Origin: a virus
Virus record (IMG/VR): IMGVR_UViG_3300045950_000093
Coordinates: 1-24,522 of that record
Direction: 5' to 3' (one strand)
Length of the DNA: 24,522 nucleotides
A program made the translations under genes and the position numbers. Positions 7,368 to 14,933 of the stretch are shown here, in pieces. Each line of letters opens with the position of its first letter. Within the stretch, counting starts at the first letter, position 1. The notes beneath the pieces were generated by a model that was not told the origin of the DNA, did no database searches, and worked only from the letters and a program-made list of their open reading frames with translations.

Positions 7368-8702
7368 TCAGTAGATAGTTGACACTTCGATGATCGCGTC
7401 GCGCCCACTCGGCGCGAACTGGTAGGCCGCTTGCTGCCCGGTCAGGCCGGTGTCCAACAAACGGAACCGCATGCGACCGCGCGCGAAATCCGGCTCGCGG
7501 TCGATAACTTCGTATAGGCGGTGGGTAACGCCGAGCGCGCCAGTTAACAGGTTGGGCATCTTGGGGTGGGTGACGTTCACGAAGTCGCCAACCCAGACCG
7601 GCAACGTCATCAGGAACGCTTCGATCCGCGCGATGGGCGCTCCGCCCCGGAGCGCCGCCGGCGTACCCGCAAAGCGCCGGAACAAGCGCGAGGCGATCTC
7701 CTCGCAGAACCATAGCGCCCCAAGCTCTGTCCGCAGACCCTTCGACTCGATGCTGTGCTGCCGGGCCCGCCCGTAGAGCGAGATGCTCGTCTGGTCCACG
7801 AACATCAGCGTGTTCGCGAAGTCACTGCCCTTCGCGTCGAACTTGAAGACGATCTCGTTCACAATCTCCATGCGGTCGATCTCGGGGAACACGACCATGT
7901 TGCTGTCGTCGAAGGTATAGACGGCCTGCGGACCGCTGGCCGGCGCGCGGAACGGTTTCAGCGAGATCTTGCCATTGTTGTCGATCACCGGATAGAGGCC
8001 GCAGACCTTGTAGATCTCCTGCTCCAGGAACTGTTTCGCCTCGGTTGGCTCATTCAGCATGAACAGGAACGGGCGGACCACTTTGAACAGCCCTTCACTG
8101 CCGGCGTCGAGCTGGCTCATTCCGGTCCGGTCGATTTCCTCGACGGGCCGTCCTAGCGCGAAGAGGTAAATGGCTTGGACGATCTCCGCCGGCGTGCCCT
8201 GGAGAATCCAGGGATTCGATTCCTCGAGCGGCAAGCCATTCAGCGGGTTCTGCCATACGGTGCGCTTGGCTGACATTTGCCGGTCGCGCGCGCGGAACAG
8301 CCACGACGTGTAGTTGCGCGATGGCAGAATGCGAAAAAGCGTGTAGCTGTGGAGCGGGATGAACTGCGCATAGTCCATCCCGGGATAGCCCAACAGCAGG
8401 GTCGCGCTTGCGCCTTCGAGCGTCGTGGAGCCGACCAGTTGCCGGACCTCGCCCGCCTGATCCACCACTTCGCACTCCAGCTCACCAATGGAGCTCGTCC
8501 CGTTCAGAACGTCGATGGACTGGCTCGCTCCCCGTGGCGTCTTCAGCCAGGCGCGGAACTCGGGGACAATGCCACTGATTCCCTCGCGGGTGAGATCATG
8601 CGTCGAGTACACCCGAGCCTGGCCGCCGATGGAGAAGACATAAATCGGCCTCTTGCCGGTCGCGGTGTTCTTGGCATCGAAGCTGGTATTAGTGCCGATC
8701 AC
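7368..8702 (-). CDS. Tail hub (baseplate hub-like) protein
   Basis: The product has 444 residues. The start is GTG 8702, supported by a GGAG 7 bases upstream and a GTGA overlap with the preceding stop; no ATG lies near. The N-terminal half contains beta strands typical of hub proteins (KRPIYVFSIGGQARVYST, SSIGELECEVVDQAGEVRQL), followed by a helical and beta region ending in GRMRFRLLDTGLTG. Size and location two genes after the tape measure match the hub or Tal-type protein of siphophages, which closes the tail tube and anchors the tip. There is no peptidase motif. The assignment is mainly positional. Confidence 0.7.
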   Translation of the reverse strand: MIGTNTSFDAKNTATGKRPIYVFSIGGQARVYSTHDLTREGISGIVPEFRAWLKTPRGASQSIDVLNGTSSIGELECEVVDQAGEVRQLVGSTTLEGASATLLLGYPGMDYAQFIPLHSYTLFRILPSRNYTSWLFRARDRQMSAKRTVWQNPLNGLPLEESNPWILQGTPAEIVQAIYLFALGRPVEEIDRTGMSQLDAGSEGLFKVVRPFLFMLNEPTEAKQFLEQEIYKVCGLYPVIDNNGKISLKPFRAPASGPQAVYTFDDSNMVVFPEIDRMEIVNEIVFKFDAKGSDFANTLMFVDQTSISLYGRARQHSIESKGLRTELGALWFCEEIASRLFRRFAGTPAALRGGAPIARIEAFLMTLPVWVGDFVNVTHPKMPNLLTGALGVTHRLYEVIDREPDFARGRMRFRLLDTGLTGQQAAYQFAPSGRDAIIEVSTIY

Positions 8703-9139
8703 GCCGCTACTCCGTGGAAACGCGCCAGCACCTGGCTGGGCCCGGCGGGCGCGAGCGCGTCGGGCAAGACGCGGAACCGGAACGATTCGCTGTAGCGCTG
8801 CAAGCCGACGCGCTTCGGCTGGAACTTCTTGCCCTCAGCGACGCAGTGGTACTGCTCGTTGATGTCGCTGTTGGGGTAGAAGTCGAACTGCCCTCCGGCC
8901 AGCGCAAACTGCATGAACAAGTCCCACGCGTTCACCGCCGCCAGGTCCATCGCCGGCATGGTGAACTCGATCATCAGGTCCAGGTTCTCGACCACGCGCT
9001 CACGGGCCTGGCCGCCCGTTGCCAGATTGTCGTGGAGGCGGCCTTCGGTGTAGCAAGTGAAGTTCTGGGGTCCGTTCACGAACTGGAGGACGACGGCAGA
9101 AGAACCAGCCGGCGTGTAGACGATCTTCGGCAGGCCCAT
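8699..9139 (-). CDS. Distal tail (Dit-like) minor protein
   Basis: The product has 146 residues. It begins at ATG 9139, overlapping the tape-measure stop (TGATG), with GGAG 8 bases upstream; GTG at 9142 is an equally in-frame alternative. The protein is beta-rich (VVLQFVNGPQNFTCYTEGRL, LDLMIEFTMPAMDL, GGQFDFYPNSD) and has no membrane segment. The gene directly after the tape measure usually encodes the distal tail protein, the ring to which the tip attaches, and the beta-sandwich-like sequence fits. The family was not recognised with certainty. Confidence 0.7.
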   Translation of the reverse strand: MGLPKIVYTPAGSSAVVLQFVNGPQNFTCYTEGRLHDNLATGGQARERVVENLDLMIEFTMPAMDLAAVNAWDLFMQFALAGGQFDFYPNSDINEQYHCVAEGKKFQPKRVGLQRYSESFRFRVLPDALAPAGPSQVLARFHGVAA

Positions 9140-10899
9140 CACCGCGTCTCCTGGCCGCTGCGGCGCACGCTGGTCGCGATCAGGCGGACGTCGCGGTCGC
9201 GCACCGCCTCGTTGATGATGTCTGTCATCTCCTCGATGCCGGCCCGGCCGATAACATGCCCCTGGATGATCACCGTTACCCCGCCGCGCGGCCTGTCGCT
9301 CGCCGATCCGCCGCCGTCAGCAGGCAGCCCCCCGACCAGTCCAACCGGCGTCGCACTGACGCCGCCGCCTGTGCGCGGCGGCGCAATTGCGCGGCCCGCC
9401 ACAGCGGCTGCCCCGCCGACAGCGCCGAATATCGCGGCCGAGGTAAACGCCTCCCCTGCGGCCTTGAAATTGAAGTGCGCCAAGTGCCAGAACCCCAGAG
9501 CTGTGGCGTAGATCGCGCGGACAAACGCTTCGGCAGCCAGCGATGCAAGTACCGCAGCGGTGGCTTGGCGCATCGCGTCGGTGATGGAGCCGCGGTATAC
9601 GATGGCCATGGCGATCGCCTGGCCCAGAGCCTGGTTCAGCGCCAGTAAGCCGCCGCGCATCAGGTTCGTGGACTTGAGCCAAGCGTCGGCGGCCGCGCTG
9701 GGGGCGCTGACCGCAGCCGCTTCCCACTCCATCATTTCCCGCAGCGATTGGCTGAGCGCCGGGCTGAGGATCTCCGTTAGCGGGCGGCGAAATCCTTCCA
9801 TCGCTTTCGCCGCCGACTTCTGCATCTCCTGCTCGAACTCAGCCAGGTCGTCGAGGTACTCCTCCATCCGCGCAAACTCTTCATCGCGGATCAGCCTCTC
9901 GAATCGCTCTGCGGGCGTCAGGAGCGACGGTGCGGGGCGTTCCGGAACAGCAGGGACGAATACAAAGGGTGTCGCCTTTTCAGCAGCCGCAGCGAAGGTC
10001 CTGCCCGCGCCTTCCGCCGCGGACTCGGCGGCCTTGATGCGCTTCTCCAGGTCGGCCCACAGCAAGGCGAACTGCGCGCCGATGTCCGCGCCGACCGTCC
10101 ACACACTGGTCTGGCCGGTGATGAAGTTCTTGGCGGCAATGGCAGCGGCTTCCATCAGGACGATGAAGCTGCTCAGCTTGGGCAACACCTTTTGGCCCAC
10201 CTGGAGCACCATGGCGTCCCATTGGGCGTTCAGGTGCTGCAATTCCATCGTGAACTGCTTGGCGGCGACGATGTCGTGGTCGGTGAGGACCAGGCCGAGT
10301 TCCTCGGCGCGGCGGGTGAATTCGCGAATGCCCTCGCTGCCCCGATTCAGGAAGTCAATCAGTTCCGCCCCGCCGCGCGAGAACAGTTCGCGAGCGATGC
10401 GCGCCTTGGCCGTCGCGTCTCCCGATGAGCGAAAGGCATCGGAGACGCGCAGCAGCATCCGCTCCATGTCGCCGCCAGAGTGCACCAGGTCTTGCTGGCT
10501 GATCCCGAGCCGCTCGAACGTGGCGACCTGCTCCGTCGAGCCGCTGCGCGCACGATCAATAGCGGCAGCGAAGAAGATGAGGGAATTGCCCAGGAGGTCT
10601 TGATCGACGCCGAGCTGGCGCGACGCGAAGCTCAGCCGGGACGCCGCTTCCGCAGAGAGGCCAGTTTTGTCCGCTAGCGCGTCGATGTTGTCGGCGTAGT
10701 CGGCCGCCTTATTGGCCGCCGCAACGAGAGCGCCCACGACGGCCGTGGCTCCGGCTGCAGCCGCGCCGGCCCACACGGAGAAATCAGCCTTCAACGACGC
10801 AAGACTGCCGGACAGCAGCTCGCGGAAGCGGTTGAGCGCGCCCGCGGCTTCGTTGGCGTCCGCGCCGATCTTGAAGAGGAGTTCGGAAGTCTCAGCCAT
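9139..10899 (-). CDS. Tape measure protein
   Basis: The product has 586 residues. ATG 10899 overlaps the end of the chaperone T extension (stop at 10892-10894). The opening ELLFKIGADANEAAGALNRF and the following small-residue hydrophobic segment (about 42-62, VWAGAAAAGATAVVGALVAA) are characteristic, as are the long Ala-rich helices and the hydrophobic patch at about 485-515 (FTSAAIFGAVGGAAAVAGRA). The motif AADYADNIDALADKTGLSAE (65-84) is typical of tape measures. The protein sets tail length and occupies the tube lumen. At roughly 0.15 nm per residue this would give a tail somewhat under 90 nm, an estimate only. No lysozyme or peptidase domain is seen. Confidence 0.92.
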   Translation of the reverse strand: MAETSELLFKIGADANEAAGALNRFRELLSGSLASLKADFSVWAGAAAAGATAVVGALVAAANKAADYADNIDALADKTGLSAEAASRLSFASRQLGVDQDLLGNSLIFFAAAIDRARSGSTEQVATFERLGISQQDLVHSGGDMERMLLRVSDAFRSSGDATAKARIARELFSRGGAELIDFLNRGSEGIREFTRRAEELGLVLTDHDIVAAKQFTMELQHLNAQWDAMVLQVGQKVLPKLSSFIVLMEAAAIAAKNFITGQTSVWTVGADIGAQFALLWADLEKRIKAAESAAEGAGRTFAAAAEKATPFVFVPAVPERPAPSLLTPAERFERLIRDEEFARMEEYLDDLAEFEQEMQKSAAKAMEGFRRPLTEILSPALSQSLREMMEWEAAAVSAPSAAADAWLKSTNLMRGGLLALNQALGQAIAMAIVYRGSITDAMRQATAAVLASLAAEAFVRAIYATALGFWHLAHFNFKAAGEAFTSAAIFGAVGGAAAVAGRAIAPPRTGGGVSATPVGLVGGLPADGGGSASDRPRGGVTVIIQGHVIGRAGIEEMTDIINEAVRDRDVRLIATSVRRSGQETR

Positions 10900-11056
10900 G
10901 TTCTTCGTACTCGCTCAACGCTTCCTGTTGGATCTCCCGCAGCCGCCGCGCGGCGGCCAGGTCAAAGTTCGCCGCCAGCACCGGGTCCCCGATGGACAAC
11001 AGACTGGATGGGCGCAGGTGGAACGCCTCCGCCGTTAACACCAGGGCGTCCATCTG
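10892..11056 (-). CDS. Tail assembly chaperone, T extension reached by frameshift
   Basis: This open stretch codes for 54 residues after the shift and has no ribosome binding site or convincing start of its own. The peptide QMDALVLTAEAFHLRPSSLL followed by SIGDPVLAANFDLAAARRLREI resembles the C-terminal T domain of GT-type chaperones, in which a LLGI-D-x-AxxxDxA pattern recurs. Joined to the G part it gives a product of about 179 residues. The T domain binds the tape measure during tail assembly in well-studied siphophages. It sits exactly between the G frame and the tape-measure start, as expected. Confidence 0.75.
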   Translation of the reverse strand, partial: QMDALVLTAEAFHLRPSSLLSIGDPVLAANFDLAAARRLREIQQEALSEYEEHG

Positions 11057-11432
11057 GGGGCTGGCCACGAAAGGACTCGAGTTGCTGCGCCTCCTCGATC
11101 CGCAGCGCCCAATGCACGATGAACTGCGCATCCTCCCACGGAATGTCCTTCGGATGCACCTCGCCCTCCGCAGGAGTGAGAGAGATGCGCGGTTCCAGGC
11201 AGCACCAGACCAGCAGGTCGCGGTGCAGCCGCGCGATCTGCTCAACGTCCTGCGCCGTGATCCGCTCCGGAGCGATGCCGCCGACGAGCGACGCCGGCAT
11301 GACTCCCCAGGTGGCGAGCTGCAACGGGTCGGGCCGGCGCGCCTTGATGACGATGCCGCTCGGGAGGGTGAGATCCACGGCCGCCGCCAGCGCGGCGGTG
11401 CTCTGCTTCGCGATCCAATCGTGAGCCTTCAT
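10962..11432 (-). CDS. Tail assembly chaperone, short (G) form
   Basis: The short product has 156 residues from ATG 11432, with GGGGGA about 6 bases upstream and a 17-base gap after the tail tube stop. Residues 1-124 form an ordered domain (AALAAAVDLTLPSGIVIKA, ARLHRDLLVWCCLEPRISLT). After the C-run the frame encodes a low-complexity Gly/Pro tail (GVNGGGVPPAPIQS) that ends at TGA 10962, as is usual for the non-shifted product. Gene position between tail tube and tape measure, and the overlapping second frame, support a G/GT-type chaperone that coats the tape measure while the tube polymerises. Confidence 0.8.
   Translation of the reverse strand: MKAHDWIAKQSTAALAAAVDLTLPSGIVIKARRPDPLQLATWGVMPASLVGGIAPERITAQDVEQIARLHRDLLVWCCLEPRISLTPAEGEVHPKDIPWEDAQFIVHWALRIEEAQQLESFRGQPPDGRPGVNGGGVPPAPIQSVVHRGPGAGGEL
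11055..11063 (-). promoter_or_regulatory. Probable programmed frameshift site (C5 run)
   Basis: On the minus strand the G frame reads GGC CAG CCC CCA GAT GGA. The T frame continues as CAG ATG GAC after CCC. Entering it needs a +1 slip of the proline tRNA on CCC, or a -2 slip on CCA. The five C residues are at 11060-11056. Tail-chaperone genes of most siphophages use -1, and a -2 shift has been reported for Mu. The direction here cannot be told from sequence alone. Confidence 0.6.
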
Positions 11433-11449
11433 GCCGTCCCCCTTCTGGC

Positions 11450-12052
11450 TTACGTCGTCTCGTAGAGAATGCCGATGTTTCGCCCGGCGGTGCGGGTGGG
11501 ATCGGCCAGGCCCTTCACCTTGAGTTGGTACTTGCTCGGCGATTTCCGACCCAGCGGGAAGGCCACGGAAGCCTCGAAGATCGCGGAATAGAGGACGCAG
11601 ACGTGGGCCTTGGTCGCGTCGTTTCGTTTCGGCGCGATGACAGCAAATGCGACCTTCGCCGGCAGGTTGAGACCCCCAAAGGTATTCTGCTTGTAGCCGG
11701 CTGCTGTCGAGTACACCGACAGGCCGGCCAGGATCTGCTGGATCTTCGTCGCCTCGAGTTGCTTGAGATCCGCTTCGACCATCATCTCCTCCTCGGTGAC
11801 GAACTGGTCGAGGACGCCGGCGAACTGGTCGGCGCGGATGTCTTCCTTCTTCGCGGCCATCGTCACTTTGGTGTCGCCGTCGATCAGGCCCAGATGCACT
11901 GAGGCCGGGTGCGTGGTCGCATCCGGGGTCAACGTGGCGGCATCGAGCGTGAGCCGTTGCGTGGCGTCGCTCGGCGGCGAACCGATGATCCACAGGTCGC
12001 ACGGACCCTGCATGATCTCGGTTACCGAGTAAGCCTTAGCTGTTGCGGGCAT
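11450..12052 (-). CDS. Major tail tube protein
   Basis: The product has 200 residues from ATG 12052, preceded by GGAGGAGA in the end of the upstream 49-residue gene, which it overlaps by 17 bases. The sequence is beta-rich with features of siphovirus tube proteins: an opening Ala/Ser stretch and GPCDLWIIG strand, the GLIDGDTKVTMAAKKEDIRA segment, a central helix (EEMMVEADLKQLEATKIQQI), and the late strands KAHVCVLYSAIFEASVAF and YQLKVKGLADP. The position directly before the chaperone and tape measure is diagnostic. It polymerises into hexameric rings that form the non-contractile tail. No tail sheath gene is present beside it. Confidence 0.82.
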   Translation of the reverse strand: MPATAKAYSVTEIMQGPCDLWIIGSPPSDATQRLTLDAATLTPDATTHPASVHLGLIDGDTKVTMAAKKEDIRADQFAGVLDQFVTEEEMMVEADLKQLEATKIQQILAGLSVYSTAAGYKQNTFGGLNLPAKVAFAVIAPKRNDATKAHVCVLYSAIFEASVAFPLGRKSPSKYQLKVKGLADPTRTAGRNIGILYETT

Positions 12053-12185
12053 TGGTCTCCTCCTTCACGGGCTCCAGCGCGTGCGCGTAGGCCGCAGCGG
12101 TCTCGGCATCGAGATCGACGGCTGCGCCGGGATGATAGATCGTGCCGCCCACGTCGATGGGCAGCGTCACTCGGTAGCGCTTCAT
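12036..12185 (-). CDS. 49-residue hypothetical protein
   Basis: The product starts at ATG 12185, preceded by GGAGG 5 bases upstream, and its start overlaps the stop of the preceding gene (ATGA). The sequence MKRYRVTLPIDVGGTIYHPG then AAVDLDAETAAAYAHALEPV looks like a small barrel fragment followed by a helix, a pattern seen in short connector-like phage proteins of the tail region. The end overlaps the tail tube start by 17 bases. The strong ribosome site and coupled junctions support it as a real gene. Function unknown. Confidence 0.7.
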   Translation of the reverse strand: MKRYRVTLPIDVGGTIYHPGAAVDLDAETAAAYAHALEPVKEETNARNS

Positions 12186-12655
12186 ACTTCCTCCGTTTCC
12201 ACCAGCAGGGTCATCTCCGGGTAACGGGCCAGGCCCTTCCCGACCTCGAACAGCGGCCCATAGTCGTGCTCGACCACGAACACGCGCAGCACCTGGCCGT
12301 TCACCAGCAGCCCCTGCCACTCATTCGGTGTGGCTAGCTCCGCTGCAACCAGCGCGCGATCCACGGCCTTGCAATAATCCATCGCCAACACGTCCAGTTC
12401 ATCCGGCTCGGCCCCCGAAACGGCGATGGTGATGCGCAGCAGATGCTCCTGGCGGCGGCTCTGTTGCGCATCGGGATCGAACGTGGTCCGCACCGGCATC
12501 ACCCAGAGCGCCGGGAAGTTGGGAACGACGCCGGTGAACTGCTTGCCGAAGTCAGTGATGGCTTCGCGGTCCATCGGCTGAAGCTCCGCGAGCGTGTACT
12601 TCTCCAGGATGCGGAGCGTGTTCTCGACCACCGGCTTGATGAAGTCAGCGGGCAT
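12182..12655 (-). CDS. Possible tail terminator protein
   Basis: The product has 157 residues from ATG 12655 (MPADFIKPVVENTLRILEKY); the open frame extends upstream, but that part overlaps the preceding gene. An N-terminal helix is followed by alternating strands: NFPALWVMPVRTTFD, EHLLRITIAVSGAEPDELD, then a helix (LAMDYCKAVDRALVAAEL) and a strand pair (VLRVFVVEHDYGPLFEVG). This order of strands and helices, and the location two genes before the tail tube, match tail terminator or minor tail proteins, which cap the tube before head joining. The overlap with the upstream gene is 11 bases. The identification is structural guesswork supported by gene order. Confidence 0.7.
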   Translation of the reverse strand: MPADFIKPVVENTLRILEKYTLAELQPMDREAITDFGKQFTGVVPNFPALWVMPVRTTFDPDAQQSRRQEHLLRITIAVSGAEPDELDVLAMDYCKAVDRALVAAELATPNEWQGLLVNGQVLRVFVVEHDYGPLFEVGKGLARYPEMTLLVETEEV

Positions 12656-12971
12656 AAGCCCCGGCCTTCGCTTCCCACTCTTCTCTCGACACGGCCACAA
12701 AGCCGCGCTTCTGAACGTCCAGTGTTGCGGTTACCGAGACCTCTTCGCCGCAGCCCTCGCACTCGAACACCATTGATCCACCGTCATGAAGGACGATGAA
12801 CCAGCAGCGTGAGTGATTACGGCGCTGTGGCGTCGGGCAGGCGACGTGTTTCACTATCTGCTCGCGCATAGACGACTCCTCCCGTGCGGGCGGCGCGCCG
12901 CAGCAGGCCATGACGTGCCGGACGCCCGGCATCCTGTGGCAGGGGCAACCGCAACCGGCCGGGCGGCACAT
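12645..12971 (-). CDS. Cysteine-rich small protein, possible zinc ribbon
   Basis: The frame gives 108 residues from ATG 12971, which overlaps the upstream stop (TGATG). A second good start is ATG 12869 (MREQIVKHVACP), preceded by GGAGG 8 bases upstream, giving 74 residues. The long form opens with MCRPAGCGCPCHRM and MACCG, a striking Cys cluster. The common part has C-P-T-P, an isolated Cys, and the knuckle CEGCGEE followed by VSVTATLDVQKRGFVAVS. Together these could bind zinc. Overlaps on both sides show that it belongs to the operon. Function unknown; a nucleic-acid or protein-binding accessory role is a guess. Confidence 0.6.
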   Translation of the reverse strand: MCRPAGCGCPCHRMPGVRHVMACCGAPPAREESSMREQIVKHVACPTPQRRNHSRCWFIVLHDGGSMVFECEGCGEEVSVTATLDVQKRGFVAVSREEWEAKAGAYAR

Positions 12972-14239
12972 CAGTTCAGAACCTCCACCACGAACTGGCG
13001 AATGCTGATCGTGTTTGCGGCCGCCGCCGCCGACCACTGCGCGGTGATATCGAGCGTCCGGGCAAGCGTGGTGTCAATGGACTTCGCAGCGGTGGCAGGA
13101 TCATGCTTCACCACCGAGTTGATGAAGACCCAGGGAAGCTGGCTTTCTGCGGTCCCACCCGCTCCCGTGGTCGCGACGATGATGATCCACGACGCCGACC
13201 ACTGCGCGTTGGTTACCGTCGCCGCCGTGTTGACCACGTTGTGCCAGGTGGACGCTGCGATCCGCCCGCGGATCGTCACCGTGTCCGTGGCGTTGGCTGT
13301 CGAGTAGACGCCGCTCGCCGTCACCCGGATCACGCGATTGGCCGCGAGCGAGTTGGCCGGAATCGAGTAGCTGCTCAGCACCGTTTCTGTGATCGTGTTC
13401 GCGACAGTTGTCACGGCGTAGTCGGCCTTCACCGTGCCACTCAGCGGCACGTTATTGTCGAGCCGGTTCCCTTTCGGAATGCCGGCGCTCGACACACTCG
13501 CGAGCACGGTCCCCCCGCTGTTCTTCCACTGATCGAGGTCCGCGCTCTGGCCGCTCGCGCCGACCGTCGTGCGCGCCACCGAAGAGGACGATGGCGCGTT
13601 CACGGTCTCGCCCGTCGCCGTAGTGGCCCCAGAGGACGTCACGAACCAGCGGCCGCCATTAACATCGAGGGTGTTGACGCAGGTGGCCGTCAACAGGCAA
13701 AGCCGCTTGTTGGTTGCATCCCAGAACAGGTTGGAGTTGTCCTGGCTGAAGACGCCGCTCGCGATGATGAACGGGATCGATCCCGTCGTGAGCACCGTGG
13801 TAGTGCCCGTGCCGCCTTCCGCAGGCCGCACCGGCAGGCCCTGGCCGGGCAGGTAGCCGCGATAGGCCACGGTGAGGTTGGGCGACGTACCGCCGGAGAG
13901 CACCGAGAGGTTGGCAGTCACCCAGTTGTAGGTGCCCGACAGCGTCACCGTCTTGTTCGACGTACAGGTTTCCGTAAATGCGGTCGACCAGGTGACGGCG
14001 TCGGTGGACGTTTCGAGCAGGACCGTGCACGAGGCTGGCGAGCCCTGCACCGTGATGTCGAAGACGTGATTGGTGATCCCGATGCCGGCCACGTAGATAA
14101 ACGCTTCGCTGCGTCCGGTGGTGGTGCGTTTCACGAAGATCTGGCCGTACACCGCGCTGGTGCCAGACACCGCGCTCGATTGAGCCAATGCGGCGGCGGC
14201 CAAGAACAGCAGACAAACGACACACAGTACTCGCTTCAT
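12971..14239 (-). CDS. Exported fibre-like or decoration protein with signal peptide
   Basis: The product has 422 residues from ATG 14239. That start has GAGGAGGA just upstream and overlaps the gpG-like gene stop (ATGA), so the longer open frame is rejected. The N-terminus MKRVLCVVCLLFLAAAALA is a clear signal peptide with predicted cleavage after Ala19. The centre contains GSIPFIIASGVFSQDNSNLF and WDATNKRLCLL followed by NTLDVNGG, the repeat-like motif found in phage fibre and tail proteins. The C-terminal 160 residues (SSYSIPANSLAANRVIRVTA, ADTVTIRGRI-like strands, closing SIRQFVVEVLN) form a beta module also common in phage surface proteins. A secretion signal on a virion-type protein encoded within the head-tail operon is unusual. 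It may act in the periplasm or at the surface of the lysogen. Confidence 0.75.
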   Translation of the reverse strand: MKRVLCVVCLLFLAAAALAQSSAVSGTSAVYGQIFVKRTTTGRSEAFIYVAGIGITNHVFDITVQGSPASCTVLLETSTDAVTWSTAFTETCTSNKTVTLSGTYNWVTANLSVLSGGTSPNLTVAYRGYLPGQGLPVRPAEGGTGTTTVLTTGSIPFIIASGVFSQDNSNLFWDATNKRLCLLTATCVNTLDVNGGRWFVTSSGATTATGETVNAPSSSSVARTTVGASGQSADLDQWKNSGGTVLASVSSAGIPKGNRLDNNVPLSGTVKADYAVTTVANTITETVLSSYSIPANSLAANRVIRVTASGVYSTANATDTVTIRGRIAASTWHNVVNTAATVTNAQWSASWIIIVATTGAGGTAESQLPWVFINSVVKHDPATAAKSIDTTLARTLDITAQWSAAAAANTISIRQFVVEVLN

Positions 14240-14796
14240 TGCGTCCTCCTCGGAAAACCTTGGGGCTTGGCGAACTTGGCGTACCGCGGCACATCCGTCG
14301 GCAGCAGGCCGCGGCGGAAACCGCTTTGCGTGGCGATCTGCACCAGGTACAACTGCATCTGTTTGGTCATCTCCCGCTTCCACGGCTCGGAGAACTGGAT
14401 CTCCGGGCGGCGCGGCAGCACGCGGCGCGGTTGCGGAGACTGGTGGTAGATGGCGTAGGGCAGCCTGGTGCCCAACGTCAAGGTCCTCGGCTGCGGGTTG
14501 TAGACCGCGTTCGGATCGTGTTGCGACGTCAGCGACCGCATCAGGTCGCCCGTCCGCTGCAAGATCGGCCGGCCCGGATAATGCACCTGCTTCCAGCGCG
14601 CGTAAGGCTCGGAGAGTTGCGGCCAGGGTTTGCCGCCTTCTTCGCCCTCGGTCTGGAACTGCCTGCGTTCCATCGCGTAGAACACATCCGCCATCACCGG
14701 CCAGATGGGCCGGTAGTCCGACACACCGCCAGAGAACCGCGCGATCCCGCGATCCATCTGAATCTCGCCGGCGATGTCCAGGCGGAAACGAAACAT
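14236..14796 (-). CDS. Virion morphogenesis (Mu gpG-like tail completion) protein
   Basis: The product has 186 residues from ATG 14796, overlapping the stop of the small membrane gene. The segment GGKPWPQLSEPYARWKQVHY then PILQRTGDLMRSLTS (about 54-92) is the signature of the phage virion morphogenesis family, which includes Mu gpG; in it an RTGxLxxSL helix follows the GxxWxxLS motif. Upstream of it lie a helix and FRFRLDIAGEI, a first strand. A role in joining tails to heads is known for relatives. It is placed after the capsid gene, whereas in Mu the G gene precedes the protease. Confidence 0.82.
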   Translation of the reverse strand: MFRFRLDIAGEIQMDRGIARFSGGVSDYRPIWPVMADVFYAMERRQFQTEGEEGGKPWPQLSEPYARWKQVHYPGRPILQRTGDLMRSLTSQHDPNAVYNPQPRTLTLGTRLPYAIYHQSPQPRRVLPRRPEIQFSEPWKREMTKQMQLYLVQIATQSGFRRGLLPTDVPRYAKFAKPQGFPRRTQ

Positions 14797-14933
14797 CAGT
14801 TCTCGGAGCCTCCATCTGAGCGGCCAGCCCGCCGCCGATCCGCATCCTCATCGCGGCGAAGCCAGCGGTGCAGTTCGAGCGCGCACCAGGCGCCCCACAG
14901 AAACGAGCACACCACAATCGTGAACAGCGTCAT
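14796..14933 (-). CDS. Small single-pass membrane protein
   Basis: The product has 45 residues. ATG 14933 overlaps the preceding stop (ATGA), with GAGGA a few bases upstream, and its own stop overlaps the gpG-like gene start. Residues 3-19 (LFTIVVCSFLWGAWCALEL) form one transmembrane segment, and the tail is strongly charged (RWLRRDEDADRRRAGR). It could be an inner-membrane accessory such as a superinfection-exclusion or lysis modulator, but nothing more specific is visible. Confidence 0.6.
   Translation of the reverse strand: MTLFTIVVCSFLWGAWCALELHRWLRRDEDADRRRAGRSDGGSEN

Noticed and set aside
10962-11060. The G/T frame change as a sequencing or assembly error
   Set aside because: The position, the separate short-form stop, the C5 run and the T-domain-like peptide match the known chaperone arrangement; an error is less likely, though not excluded.
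13103-14449. Plus-strand open frame of 448 residues
   Set aside because: Antisense to the exported fibre-like and gpG-like genes, with no motif of its own.
14240-14917. Upstream extension of the exported protein's frame
   Set aside because: It covers the gpG-like gene in another frame and reads as arginine/proline-rich noise; the ribosome site and signal peptide fix the start at 14239.
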